From assembly GCF_020400825.1 (NCBI RefSeq), contig NZ_JAINVH010000008.1:124001-188000 (forward strand): a stretch of 64,000 nt of DNA. The letters are read 5' to 3'. The notes below the pieces were generated by a model, which worked only from the letters and a program-made list of their open reading frames with translations, ran no database searches and was not told the origin of the DNA. The DNA comes from Streptomyces sp. HPF1205 (GTDB lineage: Bacteria; Actinomycetota; Actinomycetes; Streptomycetales; Streptomycetaceae). Positions within the stretch are counted from its first letter, which is position 1. The number at the start of each line of letters is the position of its first letter. Made by a program: the position numbers and the translations under genes. Positions 32,672-40,259 of this stretch are shown here, one piece after another.

Positions 32672-33244
32672 TCACAGCGTCAGGAGCATGGCGAGCATCG
32701 CCAGAGCCATCAATATACGGCAGGCCACGGCCACCTCCGGCGCGAAGCGCGGTGCCGCGTTCGCGCCCGCGGCGGCCGTGCCGTCCGCGGGTATCAGCGG
32801 CCCGTGGGCGGGGGCGGCGACCAGCAGCATGCCGGCGCGCAGCGCGTACCCCGCGAAATACAGGAGCAGCAGGCCGGTCAGCAGCGGAAGCCCGGCGGCC
32901 GTCGTGTGCGCCTCGTGGCCCGGGGGACCCGTGCGGCCCGCGTCGGCGCGGGCCATGCACACGGCCATGTAGACCATCGCCGCCGAGCACACCGCGTGGT
33001 GGACGTGGTGCCCGGTCCGGCGGCCGGACAGCAGCAGCGCGCGCACCGCCGTGAGCGTGAAGAGGACGGCGAGCAGCGGCGCCTCCCAGGACCAGGGGTC
33101 GACGACGGACATGGGGACGGCCATCAAGGCCATGCCCGTGCTCGTCACCGCCTCGTGGCCGGCCTGCCCGCGCACGAGGCAGATGACCGCCGCCGCGGCG
33201 CTGAGCACCACGAGCAGCCACGCCACCAGCGGCGGTCCGTGCAT
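32672..33244 (-). CDS. DUF5134 multi-pass membrane protein
   Basis: 190 residues from ATG 33244, with GGGGGGAG six bases upstream (GTG 33250 would be too close). About five hydrophobic helices; His and Met residues lie near helix ends (GMALMAVPMSVVDPWSW, HHVHHAVCSAAMVYMAVCMA in part). This pattern matches DUF5134 proteins, often next to M56 peptidases in actinomycetes. The His/Met/Cys placement could bind a metal, but no function is established. Confidence 0.75.
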   Translation of the reverse strand: MHGPPLVAWLLVVLSAAAAVICLVRGQAGHEAVTSTGMALMAVPMSVVDPWSWEAPLLAVLFTLTAVRALLLSGRRTGHHVHHAVCSAAMVYMAVCMARADAGRTGPPGHEAHTTAAGLPLLTGLLLLYFAGYALRAGMLLVAAPAHGPLIPADGTAAAGANAAPRFAPEVAVACRILMALAMLAMLLTL

Positions 33245-33352
33245 GGTCACTCCCCCCTCGCGCGCTCTCCCGTTCCCCCTGACGTGAACGGCGGTTCGTC
33301 AGGGATGTGCCCGGGGCTCAGGGCGCACACCCACGCGCGCGGGATCCCTGGA

Positions 33353-33380
33353 GGGGCGTGCGGCTTCTCACGCACGCCCC
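33353..33380. terminator. Perfect 10-bp hairpin in a divergent intergenic region
   Basis: GGGGCGTGCG (33353-33362), eight-base loop, CGCACGCCCC (33371-33380). Looks like a terminator stem, yet the flanking genes diverge, so neither needs one here. It may end an unseen transcript or act in a leader. Confidence 0.5.
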
Positions 33381-33428
33381 GGAGCGCGCCATCGAAGCGT
33401 GCGGTCCGAGCGCCGGACGTGCCGAAAT

Positions 33429-33545
33429 GTGCCGGGCCGTGTCGGACGTGCCGGGCCGTGCCGGACGTGTCGGGCCGTGCCGGGCCGTGCCGGACGTGTC
33501 GGGCCGTGCCCGACGTGCCCGGCCGCGCCGAGTCGTGCCCGACCC
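33429..33545. repeat. 9-10-bp minisatellite (gtgccggac / gtgccgggcc units)
   Basis: About a dozen imperfect units alternating gtgYcggac and gtgYcgggcc in tandem, between the hairpin and the GNAT gene. Non-coding on both strands as far as I can tell. Confidence 0.85.
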
Positions 33546-33643
33546 GCCCCCGTCCGGTGGCCGCGACAGGCACGCCGCGCTGCCCGGGGGAGTCGGCCCC
33601 GCGGTTGTCCACAGGGGCGCGCCGGCCCCTCGGCGGGCCGGGA

Positions 33644-33649
33644 TAGCCT
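33644..33649 (+). promoter_or_regulatory. TAGCCT -10 box, N7 to ATG 33657 (probable leaderless start)
   Basis: TAGCCT ends seven bases before ATG 33657; the intervening tttcccgc has no ribosome site. Confidence 0.45.
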
Positions 33650-33656
33650 TTCCCGC

Positions 33657-34190
33657 ATGGACATCGCGACCCCCACCTTCCGCCCCGCGGCGGTCGACGA
33701 CGTGCCCGCCCTCGTCCGGCTGATCGAGTCCGCCTACCGGGGCGACGCCAGCCGCGCCGGCTGGACCACCGAGGCGGACATCCTGGAAGGGCAGCGCACC
33801 GACTCCGAGGGCGTGCTGGAGGTCATGAGCAAGCCGGGCAGCCGGCTCGTGGCGGTGGAGGTCGGCGGCGAGCTCGTGGCCTGCTGCCAACTGGAGCACC
33901 GCGGCGAGCACGCCTACTTCGGCATGTTCGCGGTGCGGCCCGAGCTGCAGGGCGCCGGGCTGGGGAAGATCATCATCGCGGAGGCGGAGCGTTTCGCCCG
34001 CGACGAGTGGGGCGTCGTGGAGATGCACATGACCGTGATCTCCGTGCGTGAGGACCTCATGGCCTGGTACGCCCGCCGCGGCTACACGCGGACCGGCCGG
34101 ATGAGCCCCTTCCCGTACGGTGACGAGCGGTTCGGCATCCCGACCCGCGACGATCTGCAGTTCGAGCTGCTGACCAAGAAGCTGGCCTGA
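33657..34190 (+). CDS. GNAT family N-acetyltransferase
   Basis: 177 residues from ATG 33657 (upstream frame is minisatellite). Acetyl-CoA motif A is YFGMFAVRPELQGAGLGKII (near 95-115), with the Q/R-x-x-G-x-G/A core QGAGLG. The N-terminal RPAAVDDVPALVRLIESAY and the C-terminal WYARRGYTRTGR complete the fold. It moves an acetyl group to an amine of unknown identity. A leaderless start is likely. Confidence 0.92.
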   Translation: MDIATPTFRPAAVDDVPALVRLIESAYRGDASRAGWTTEADILEGQRTDSEGVLEVMSKPGSRLVAVEVGGELVACCQLEHRGEHAYFGMFAVRPELQGAGLGKIIIAEAERFARDEWGVVEMHMTVISVREDLMAWYARRGYTRTGRMSPFPYGDERFGIPTRDDLQFELLTKKLA

Positions 34191-34354
34191 GGCAGGCGCG
34201 GGCGCGGGCGCGGGAACAGGACCCGGACCGGCCGGGCGGACGGACTCGGGGCCGGCCGCCGCGAGCTGCCTCCGGGCCCTCCGGACGGCGGAATCGGACC
34301 CCGGGTTGCCGCCGGCGCCGCGGACGGGAGAGGGCGTGGGCGCGCGGCCCGCGC

Positions 34355-35026
34355 TCAGGCAGCGGCGGGTTCCGCCGGCAGGTCGGTGGCGGCCCCGTCG
34401 AGGCCGAACGCGCGGGCCAGCGCCCAGTCCTGGGCGGTGTTCACCGTCCAGGCCATGACGGCGATCCCCGCGGCCTGGCAGTGGCGCACGACGTCCAGGC
34501 TGAGCCGGGTCAGGTCCAGGCTGACCAGGCGGGCGCCCACGGCTTGCGCGCGGTCGACGATCTGCGGGCCGAGCCGGCTGGCGACCAGCACCGTGCGTGC
34601 CTCGGGCAGCAGCGCGCGGACCTCGGCGAGGGCCTCGTCGTGGAAGGACAGCACACTGACCCGCTCGGTCTCGCCGCGTTCGCGCAGCACCCGCGCGACC
34701 GCCCGGGCCGCGGCCACGTCCTTGATCTCGGCCTGGATCGGCCGCGTCACCGCGTCCAGGACCTCCTCGAAGACAGGAACGCGCTCGCCCAGCCCCGCGT
34801 CCAGGCCGCGGATCTCCTCCAGCGTCAGGTCGCGGATCTGGCCGCTGCCGTCCGTCGTGCGGTCGACGGTCGCGTCGTGCATCACGACCAGGGCGCCGTC
34901 CTTGCTCAGGTGCAGGTCCAGCTCGACCTGGTCGAGACCGGCCCGCTCGGCCCGGCGGAAGGACCGCAGGGTGTTCTCCGGCTCCACGCCCATGACCCCG
35001 CGGTGACCGACGGTGAGGAAGCTCAT
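34355..35026 (-). CDS. Glycerophosphodiester phosphodiesterase
   Basis: 223 residues. TIM-barrel GDPD marks: VGHRGVMGVEPENTLRSF (His-Arg and Glu-Asn), QVELDLHLSKDGALVVMHD (metal Glu/Asp and catalytic His), TTDGSGQIRDLTLEEI and VMAWTVNT. It releases glycerol 3-phosphate from lipid head-group diesters. There is no signal peptide, so a cytoplasmic UgpQ-like role is likely. The start is supported by TAGGGT seven bases upstream. It converges with the GNAT gene. Confidence 0.94.
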   Translation of the reverse strand: MSFLTVGHRGVMGVEPENTLRSFRRAERAGLDQVELDLHLSKDGALVVMHDATVDRTTDGSGQIRDLTLEEIRGLDAGLGERVPVFEEVLDAVTRPIQAEIKDVAAARAVARVLRERGETERVSVLSFHDEALAEVRALLPEARTVLVASRLGPQIVDRAQAVGARLVSLDLTRLSLDVVRHCQAAGIAVMAWTVNTAQDWALARAFGLDGAATDLPAEPAAA

Positions 35027-35033
35027 GGCGGCA

Positions 35034-35039
35034 ACCCTA
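35034..35039 (-). promoter_or_regulatory. TAGGGT -10 box, N7 to ATG 35026 (probable leaderless start)
   Basis: Reads TAGGGT on the minus strand, seven bases before the GDPD start. Confidence 0.45.
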
Positions 35040-35237
35040 GCGAGCGCGGGCGTCTCGGGGCCGAACGCGCCATGACGAGTCGGGGTCGTGCGTCACCGCC
35101 GCCCACCGCGTCCGCCCCCCGGGCGTCGCCCTTTCGGCTCACCGTTCGCGGCGCAAATTCTGGTGACCCGTTCGGGATGAGGCAGGAAGAAGGCCGGTTG
35201 CGGGCCCCGTGTGCGGGACGATCTCCGCGGGCTCCCC

Positions 35238-35267
35238 TTGAAGGTATGTCGATACGACGGATACGGT
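35238..35267 (+). promoter_or_regulatory. Sigma70-type promoter TTGAAG-N18-TACGGT
   Basis: TTGAAG at 35238-35243 and TACGGT at 35262-35267, about 35 bases before the GTG of the DUF6421 gene, which has GAAGGAGGGG as ribosome site. No gene in 35040-35302. Confidence 0.5.
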
Positions 35268-35302
35268 GAGACGACAGCAGGTTCTTTTGTGAAGGAGGGG
35301 TC

Positions 35303-36700
35303 GTGGCAGAAGTTCTTTCGCCGATGGCGGCCGAGCGGGGCGGTATATCCGGCGACAGTGTGACGGGCCACCCTCAGTGGGCCGTGCTGAAGCAGGCCGT
35401 CGAAGCCATCAGGCCGTGGCAGCGGAAGGACGGCTCCATCGACTTCGACGCCGACGGCGCGCCCAGCCGCCAGGACGCCGCGCTCGTCCTGGACAGGGTG
35501 GTGGACGCGGTCGAGCAGCTCTCGCCGCTGCTGCCGCACGACGCCGCGTACCACCGCGCCCTGGTGGCGGACCTGCGCCGCTGGGCCGACGGCGGTTTCG
35601 GCGTTCCCGACTTCCTCGACTCGCTGCTGGCCTTCCAGCCCGCCGCCGACCGCCGCGACGGGCTGGCGCACCTGGTGGTCTTCCCGATGTACACGCAGAA
35701 CGGCAACCCGGACCGCAACCTGGAGGCGGTCGTCCTGCGCGTGGTGTGGCCCGACTGGCTGGCCGAACTGGAGCGCAGTCGGTACGACAACCCGCTCTTC
35801 GTGCCCATCACCTTCGAGGACTTCACCCCGGGGTACGACACCAACTCCGCGGTCCTCTTCCCGGAGACCGTCGCCGTGCGCGAGGCGCCGGAGCGCTGGA
35901 CCTGGGGCGCCATCTTCTGCGACCGCGAGGCCGCCCGCTTCCGCGCGGTCACCGCCGCCGCGGTCGGCACCCTGGGCCTGGAACTGCCCGAGGAGGCCGC
36001 CCGTCTCGTCGAGGACCAGGAGCTGGCCCAGCAGACCTTCGTCCTGTGGGACATGATCCACGACCGCACGCACAGCCACGGCGACCTGCCGTTCGACCCC
36101 TTCATGATCAAGCAGCGCGCGCCCTTCTGGATGTACGGCCTGGAGGAGCTGCGCTGCGACCTGACCTCTTTCAAGGAGGCGGTCGAGCTGCAGGCCGAGG
36201 GCCACCCGATGGGACTGGGCGTGCAGTACGCCATCCTCTTCGACCGGCTCTTCCGCTTCCCGGTCACCGGCGAGCGGGTCCGCAACTACGACGGGCTCGG
36301 CGGCCAGCTCCTGTTCGCCTACCTTCACAAGCACGACGCCGTACGCTGGACGGACAACACCCTGCACATCGACTGGGAGCGCGCGCCCCAGGTCACCAAC
36401 CAGCTCTGCGCCGAGATCGAGAAGCTGTACCGGGACGGTATCGACCGGCCGAAACTCGTGCACTGGTTCGCCGCCTACGATCTGGTCGCCACCTACCTCT
36501 CCCCGCACCCCGGCTCGGTCTGGGCCAAGGGGCCCGAGGCCCTGGACCTGTCGCTCCCGCCTCGCAAGCTCGTCGACGACGTGCTGCCGGACGAGTTCCC
36601 GCTCAGCATGTTCTACGAGGCCCTTGCCAAGAAGCTCCGTACAGTGATCGCCTCTACCAAGGGGATCACCGGCGACAGTGTGCTGCGGGGCGCCGCGTGA
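35303..36700 (+). CDS. DUF6421 family protein, unknown function
   Basis: 465 residues, GTG start behind GAAGGAGGGG. No cofactor motif that I can name. Visible features: a conserved-looking block VVFPMYTQNGNPDRNLEAVV near 125-145, then a histidine cluster WDMIHDRTHSHGDLPFDPF near 250 that could bind a metal, followed by PFWMYGLEELRCDLTSF. The His-rich HDRTHSHGD core resembles metal-site strings of metalloenzymes, but the fold is not known to me. It heads a three-gene operon with an SDR and a threonine aldolase-like gene, so an enzymatic role in amino-acid or hydroxy-acid chemistry is possible. Confidence 0.8.
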   Translation: MAEVLSPMAAERGGISGDSVTGHPQWAVLKQAVEAIRPWQRKDGSIDFDADGAPSRQDAALVLDRVVDAVEQLSPLLPHDAAYHRALVADLRRWADGGFGVPDFLDSLLAFQPAADRRDGLAHLVVFPMYTQNGNPDRNLEAVVLRVVWPDWLAELERSRYDNPLFVPITFEDFTPGYDTNSAVLFPETVAVREAPERWTWGAIFCDREAARFRAVTAAAVGTLGLELPEEAARLVEDQELAQQTFVLWDMIHDRTHSHGDLPFDPFMIKQRAPFWMYGLEELRCDLTSFKEAVELQAEGHPMGLGVQYAILFDRLFRFPVTGERVRNYDGLGGQLLFAYLHKHDAVRWTDNTLHIDWERAPQVTNQLCAEIEKLYRDGIDRPKLVHWFAAYDLVATYLSPHPGSVWAKGPEALDLSLPPRKLVDDVLPDEFPLSMFYEALAKKLRTVIASTKGITGDSVLRGAA

Positions 36701-36723
36701 CCGGTCAGTCCGAGGAGGCGCAG

Positions 36724-37482
36724 ATGACGACCGACACGTACAGAGGCGGACTCGACGGGGCGGTGATCGCCGTGGCGGGCGCCGGGGGACCGGCGGGCCG
36801 TGCGGTACTGCAGCGGCTCGCGCGCGCCGGCGGCCACGTGATCGCGGTGGACGCGGACCCCGAGCGGCTCGCGCAGGCGGTGGACGCCGCGCGGTACGAC
36901 GCGGGTGGCGCGGACATCACCGGCGAGATCGTGGACCTGCTCGACCTGGAGGCCGCCCAGGACTGGGCGGCGCGCATCGAGAAGGACCACGGCCGGGTGG
37001 ACGGCCTGGTGCACCTGGTCGGCGGCTGGCGCGGCTCGGCGTCGTTCCCGGAGACCGAACTGGCCGACTGGGACGTGCTGGAGAAGCTGCTCGTCCGGAC
37101 CGTCCAGCACACCTCCCTCGCCTTCCACGACGGGCTGCTGCGCAGCCCCGGCGGCCGGTACGTGCTGATCAGCGCGTCCGGCGCGAGTCAGCCCACGGCG
37201 GGAAACGCGGCCTACGCCGCGGCGAAGGCCGCGGCCGAGGCGTGGACCCTGGCGATGGGCGACTCCTTCCGCAAGCTCGGCGGCGACGACGGCCCCAGGG
37301 CGGCGGCCACCATCTTGGTGATCAAGGCCCTGGTGCACGATGAACTGCGGGCCCAGCGCCCGAACGCCAAATTCGCCGGCTTCACGGACGTGCGCGACCT
37401 GGCCGAGGCCATCGCGGACGTCTGGAACCAGAGCCCAACGGAAGTGAACGGGACCCGACAGTGGCTGACGCCCCGACCGTGA
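36724..37482 (+). CDS. Short-chain dehydrogenase/reductase
   Basis: 252 residues from ATG 36724 with GAGGAGG upstream; a GTG at 36697 overlapping the previous stop is a less likely start. AVAGAGGPAGRAVLQRL gives the GxxGxxG nucleotide loop (about 15-24) and AVDADPERL supplies the acidic residue, so NAD rather than NADP is more likely. Catalytic Ser is in LISASGASQ, and YAAAK provides Tyr and Lys. Substrate unknown. Middle gene of the DUF6421-SDR-aldolase operon; it overlaps the next gene by 22 bases. Confidence 0.88.
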   Translation: MTTDTYRGGLDGAVIAVAGAGGPAGRAVLQRLARAGGHVIAVDADPERLAQAVDAARYDAGGADITGEIVDLLDLEAAQDWAARIEKDHGRVDGLVHLVGGWRGSASFPETELADWDVLEKLLVRTVQHTSLAFHDGLLRSPGGRYVLISASGASQPTAGNAAYAAAKAAAEAWTLAMGDSFRKLGGDDGPRAAATILVIKALVHDELRAQRPNAKFAGFTDVRDLAEAIADVWNQSPTEVNGTRQWLTPRP

Positions 37483-38609
37483 CAGACCGAACAGAGCCGC
37501 ACAAGGAGCACGATCCGCACCATCAGGACCCCCGGCGCGAGCCGGGCCGCGCCACCGACGCCGTCCGCCGCCACGACCCGCAGGTGCGCGGGTTCGCCAG
37601 CGACAACTACGCGGGCGTGCACCCCGAGGTCATGGCGGCGCTCGCCCTCGCCAACGGCGGCCACCAGGTCGCCTACGGCGACGACGTGTACACCGCCCAC
37701 CTCCAGGACGTCTTCCGCCGCCACTTCGGGCCGGCGGCGGAGGTCTTCCCGGTGTTCAACGGCACCGGGGCCAACGTCACCGCCCTCCAGGCCGTGACCG
37801 AACGCTGGGGCGCGGTGATCTGCGCCGACAGCGCCCACATCAACGTGGACGAGTGCGGCGCGCCCGAGCGCATGGGCGGGCTGAAGCTGCTGACCGTGCC
37901 CACCCCGGACGGCAAGCTCACCCCCGAGCTGATCGACCGGCAGGCGTACGGCTTCGACGACGAGCACCGCGCCCAGCCGCAGGTCGTCTCGATCACACAG
38001 ACCACCGAACTGGGCACCTGCTACACACCCGCCGAGATCAAGGCGGTCTGCGACCACGCCCACGAGCGGGGCATGGCCGTCCACATGGACGGTTCCCGCA
38101 TCGCCAACGCCGCCGCGAGCCTCGGCGTGCCCCTGGCCGCCTTCACCACCGACGCGGGGGTCGACCTCCTCTCGTTCGGCGGCACGAAGAACGGCCTGCT
38201 GCTGGGCGAGTGCGTGGTGGTCCTGAGTCCCGAGCGGGTACGGTCCGTGCGCTACCTGCGCAAGATGTCGATGCAGCTGGCGTCGAAGATGCGCTTCGTG
38301 TCGGTGCAGTTCGAGGCGCTGCTGGCGGGCGACCTGTGGCTGCGCAGCGCCGCCCACGCCAACGCCATGGCCCGTCGCCTGGAAGAGGCGGTACGGGAGG
38401 TCGACGGGGTGACGGTGCTGCGGCCGGTCCAGTCCAACGCCGTCTTCGCCCTGCTGCCCCGCGAGGTGAGCGAGCGGCTGCAGAAGCGTTTCCGCTTCTA
38501 CTTCTGGGACGAAGCGACGGGCGAGGTCCGCTGGATGTGCGCCTTCGACACCACGGAGGCGGACGTGGACGCGTTCGCGGCGGCGCTCAGGGAGGAGATG
38601 GCCGCGTAA
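37461..38609 (+). CDS. Low-specificity L-threonine aldolase-like PLP enzyme
   Basis: 382 residues, GTG start inside the 3' end of the SDR gene. Residues 1-40 are hydrophilic and His/Arg-rich, perhaps not all translated. The aldolase core begins GFASDNYAGVHPEVM; FNGTGANVTAL and ADSAHINVDECGA hold the cofactor pocket; VHMDGSRIANAAA provides the Asp pairing with the PLP ring nitrogen; and SFGGTKNGLLLGE holds the Schiff-base lysine. The family splits threonine or related beta-hydroxy amino acids to glycine and an aldehyde. The partner SDR could form or remove the hydroxy compound. Confidence 0.92.
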   Translation: MADAPTVTDRTEPHKEHDPHHQDPRREPGRATDAVRRHDPQVRGFASDNYAGVHPEVMAALALANGGHQVAYGDDVYTAHLQDVFRRHFGPAAEVFPVFNGTGANVTALQAVTERWGAVICADSAHINVDECGAPERMGGLKLLTVPTPDGKLTPELIDRQAYGFDDEHRAQPQVVSITQTTELGTCYTPAEIKAVCDHAHERGMAVHMDGSRIANAAASLGVPLAAFTTDAGVDLLSFGGTKNGLLLGECVVVLSPERVRSVRYLRKMSMQLASKMRFVSVQFEALLAGDLWLRSAAHANAMARRLEEAVREVDGVTVLRPVQSNAVFALLPREVSERLQKRFRFYFWDEATGEVRWMCAFDTTEADVDAFAAALREEMAA

Positions 38610-38631
38610 CGGCGGTGGCGGCGGCGCCGGC

Positions 38632-39375
38632 TCAGTTCCGCCAGGAGTCGGCGCGGTCGCGTGCCGCCGCCTCCTCGGGAGTGGGAGCGGTGCCGCCCAG
38701 ATGCGCGGGCAGCCACCAACCGTCCTCGGGACCCGCCGGCTTGTCCGGGTAGGCGAGCCGGCACTCCTCCAGCAGTTCCGCCATCCGCGACCTCAGCCGC
38801 CGGGTCAGGGCGCCCGCCCGCTCGCCCTCGTCCGGCAGCATCGGCTCGCCCACCCGCATCACCACGGGGAACCGGGTGCGGCCCAGGCGGCGCGGCCGGT
38901 CCTTGGTCCACAGCCGCTGGGTGCCCCACAGCGCCATCGGCAGCAGCGGCACCCCGGCCTCCATCGCCAGCCGCGCCGCACCGGACTTGAACGACTTCAG
39001 CGTGAACGACTGCGAGATGGTCGCCTCGGGGAACACCCCGACGATCTCGCCGCGGCGCAGCGCGTCCAGCGCGTGGGCGTAGGCCGGCATGCCCTCGGCG
39101 CGGTTGACCGGTATGTGCTTCATGCCGCGCATCAGCGGCCCCGACAGCCGGTGCCGGAACACCTGCTCCTTGGCCATGAACCGCACCAGCCGCCCGGCCG
39201 GACGCGCGGCCAGCCCGCAGAACATGAAGTCCAGGTAGCCGATGTGATTGCTCACCAGCAGCGCGCCGCCCTCGCGCGGCACGTGCTCGGTGCCGCGGAT
39301 GTCGAACCGCAGGCCCTGCGCCTTGAACAGGGCGCGGACCACGCCGATCACGGGCGGGTACAGGAGGTCGGCCAT
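38632..39375 (-). CDS. Lysophospholipid acyltransferase (PlsC/AGPAT family)
   Basis: 247 residues. Motif I is SNHIGYLDFMF (HX4D), motif II KEQVFRHRLSG, motif III FPEATISQSF (usual EGT replaced by EAT), motif IV VPLLPMALWG. It transfers an acyl chain to a lysophospholipid or similar acceptor at the membrane. The C-terminal 40 residues are a charged tail unlike the core. It faces the aldolase gene only 22 bases away, so 3' ends may overlap at the RNA level. Confidence 0.92.
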   Translation of the reverse strand: MADLLYPPVIGVVRALFKAQGLRFDIRGTEHVPREGGALLVSNHIGYLDFMFCGLAARPAGRLVRFMAKEQVFRHRLSGPLMRGMKHIPVNRAEGMPAYAHALDALRRGEIVGVFPEATISQSFTLKSFKSGAARLAMEAGVPLLPMALWGTQRLWTKDRPRRLGRTRFPVVMRVGEPMLPDEGERAGALTRRLRSRMAELLEECRLAYPDKPAGPEDGWWLPAHLGGTAPTPEEAAARDRADSWRN

Positions 39376-39686
39376 CGGGGGGACCTGCTCTCTCCGGGCG
39401 GCGCACCCGGGCCGGTTGCGCGCCCGCGGGTGTGCCGGCGGCGCACCGATGGTCTCCCGCCGACCGGATCCCTGTCATCCCGCACGCCCCCCGTGGGGTC
39501 GAGATACTTCTCACCCTGCCCCTTCGCCGGGCCCGTCGTACACCGGTCCTCGCCGCCGCGGTCTTGTCGCGAGGACGGCGGTCCGCGGGAATGGCTGCGG
39601 CCGGGGGAACGCTTCCCATGGCACCGGCCGCGCCGGCTGTGGGGCGGGCACGGCATCGCGCGCGAGCGCGGGAAGGGAGGACGCGG
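39376..39686. other. Intergenic 311 bases without supported gene
   Basis: Divergent gap between the acyltransferase and thioredoxin genes. Frames continue through it on the plus strand but lack plausible protein or a ribosome site before 39687. No strong palindrome seen. Confidence 0.5.
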
Positions 39687-40052
39687 GTGCGGGACGAGGA
39701 CGGCGGCGAGCGCTTGACGGCGGCGGACCTGGGCGGTCGGCTGGGGGAGCGGGCCACCTTGGTGCAGTTCTCCAGCGCCTTCTGCGCGCCCTGCCGGGCC
39801 ACCCGGCGGGTGCTGGAGGACGTGGCTGGCATGGTGGATGGCGTCCGCCACATCGAGGTCGACGCGGAGGCGCATCTCGATCTGGTACGGCGGCTGGACA
39901 TCGTCAGGACCCCGACCGTGCTGGTGCTCGACGCCGATGGCGCGGTGGTCCGCCGCGCGGCCGGACAGCCCCGGCGGGTCGACGTCATAGCCGCGCTGGG
40001 CGCGGCGGTCCGAGCGCGGACGGGCGGGCCCGGCGCGGCGCAGCGGATGTGA
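39687..40052 (+). CDS. Thioredoxin family protein with CAPC active site
   Basis: 121 residues from GTG 39687 with GGGAGG six bases upstream. Active site FSSAFCAPCRATRRVL (Cys33, Cys36), later HIEVDAEAHLDLVRRLDIVRTPTVLVL (in part) with the cis-proline TPT. The CAPC dipeptide in place of CGPC is common in actinobacterial thioredoxin-like proteins and shifts the redox potential. No signal peptide, so cytosolic. Neighbour of the leader-peptide/flavin reductase locus, which suggests a link to sulfur or thiol metabolism but does not prove one. Confidence 0.92.
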   Translation: MRDEDGGERLTAADLGGRLGERATLVQFSSAFCAPCRATRRVLEDVAGMVDGVRHIEVDAEAHLDLVRRLDIVRTPTVLVLDADGAVVRRAAGQPRRVDVIAALGAAVRARTGGPGAAQRM

Positions 40053-40078
40053 CGGGCGTTCCACCTGGCGGCCGGCCC

Positions 40079-40108
40079 TTGACGCGGCGGGTGTCGAATC
40101 GTCACTCT
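40079..40108 (+). promoter_or_regulatory. Promoter TTGACG-N18-CACTCT before the leader peptide
   Basis: TTGACG at 40079-40084 and CACTCT at 40103-40108, six bases before the leader ATG 40115, implying a leaderless short ORF at the transcript start. Confidence 0.5.
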
Positions 40109-40114
40109 GACGTT

Positions 40115-40195
40115 ATGTCGCGAGGCCCCCTTCTGTGCACGCGCGCCGACGTCGACTTCGGACGGCACCGCAGCGCGCGCTGTCCGAGCCGCTGA
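40115..40195 (+). CDS. 26-residue putative leader peptide with Cys near its end
   Basis: ATG 40115 to TGA 40195. The peptide has the form MSRGPLLCTR, then ADVDFGRHRSARC, then PSR. Short peptides of the pattern (L)-x-R-x-x-V-D-x-x-R-x-x-S-A-x-C-P are annotated in actinobacteria as putative leader peptides ahead of sulfur and flavin-linked genes, and one class is a cysteine-responsive attenuator. Here it precedes a flavin reductase by 64 bases and has its own promoter. The C-terminal cysteine codon is where ribosome stalling would be read. Confidence 0.65.
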   Translation: MSRGPLLCTRADVDFGRHRSARCPSR

Positions 40196-40259
40196 GCACC
40201 TTCCGCCCGCACAACCACCGCCACCGGCCCGCTCGCGCACGCTCCAGAAGGACGACCCT

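Noticed and set aside
33414..33545. A CRISPR array or phage-type repeat cluster
   Set aside because: The units are 9-10 bases, contiguous and imperfect with no spacers and no cas genes; it is a minisatellite.
33399..33656. An extended GNAT protein starting at 33399
   Set aside because: The extension translates minisatellite DNA (Arg/Gly/Pro repeats). The TAGCCT box with seven-base spacing supports ATG 33657.
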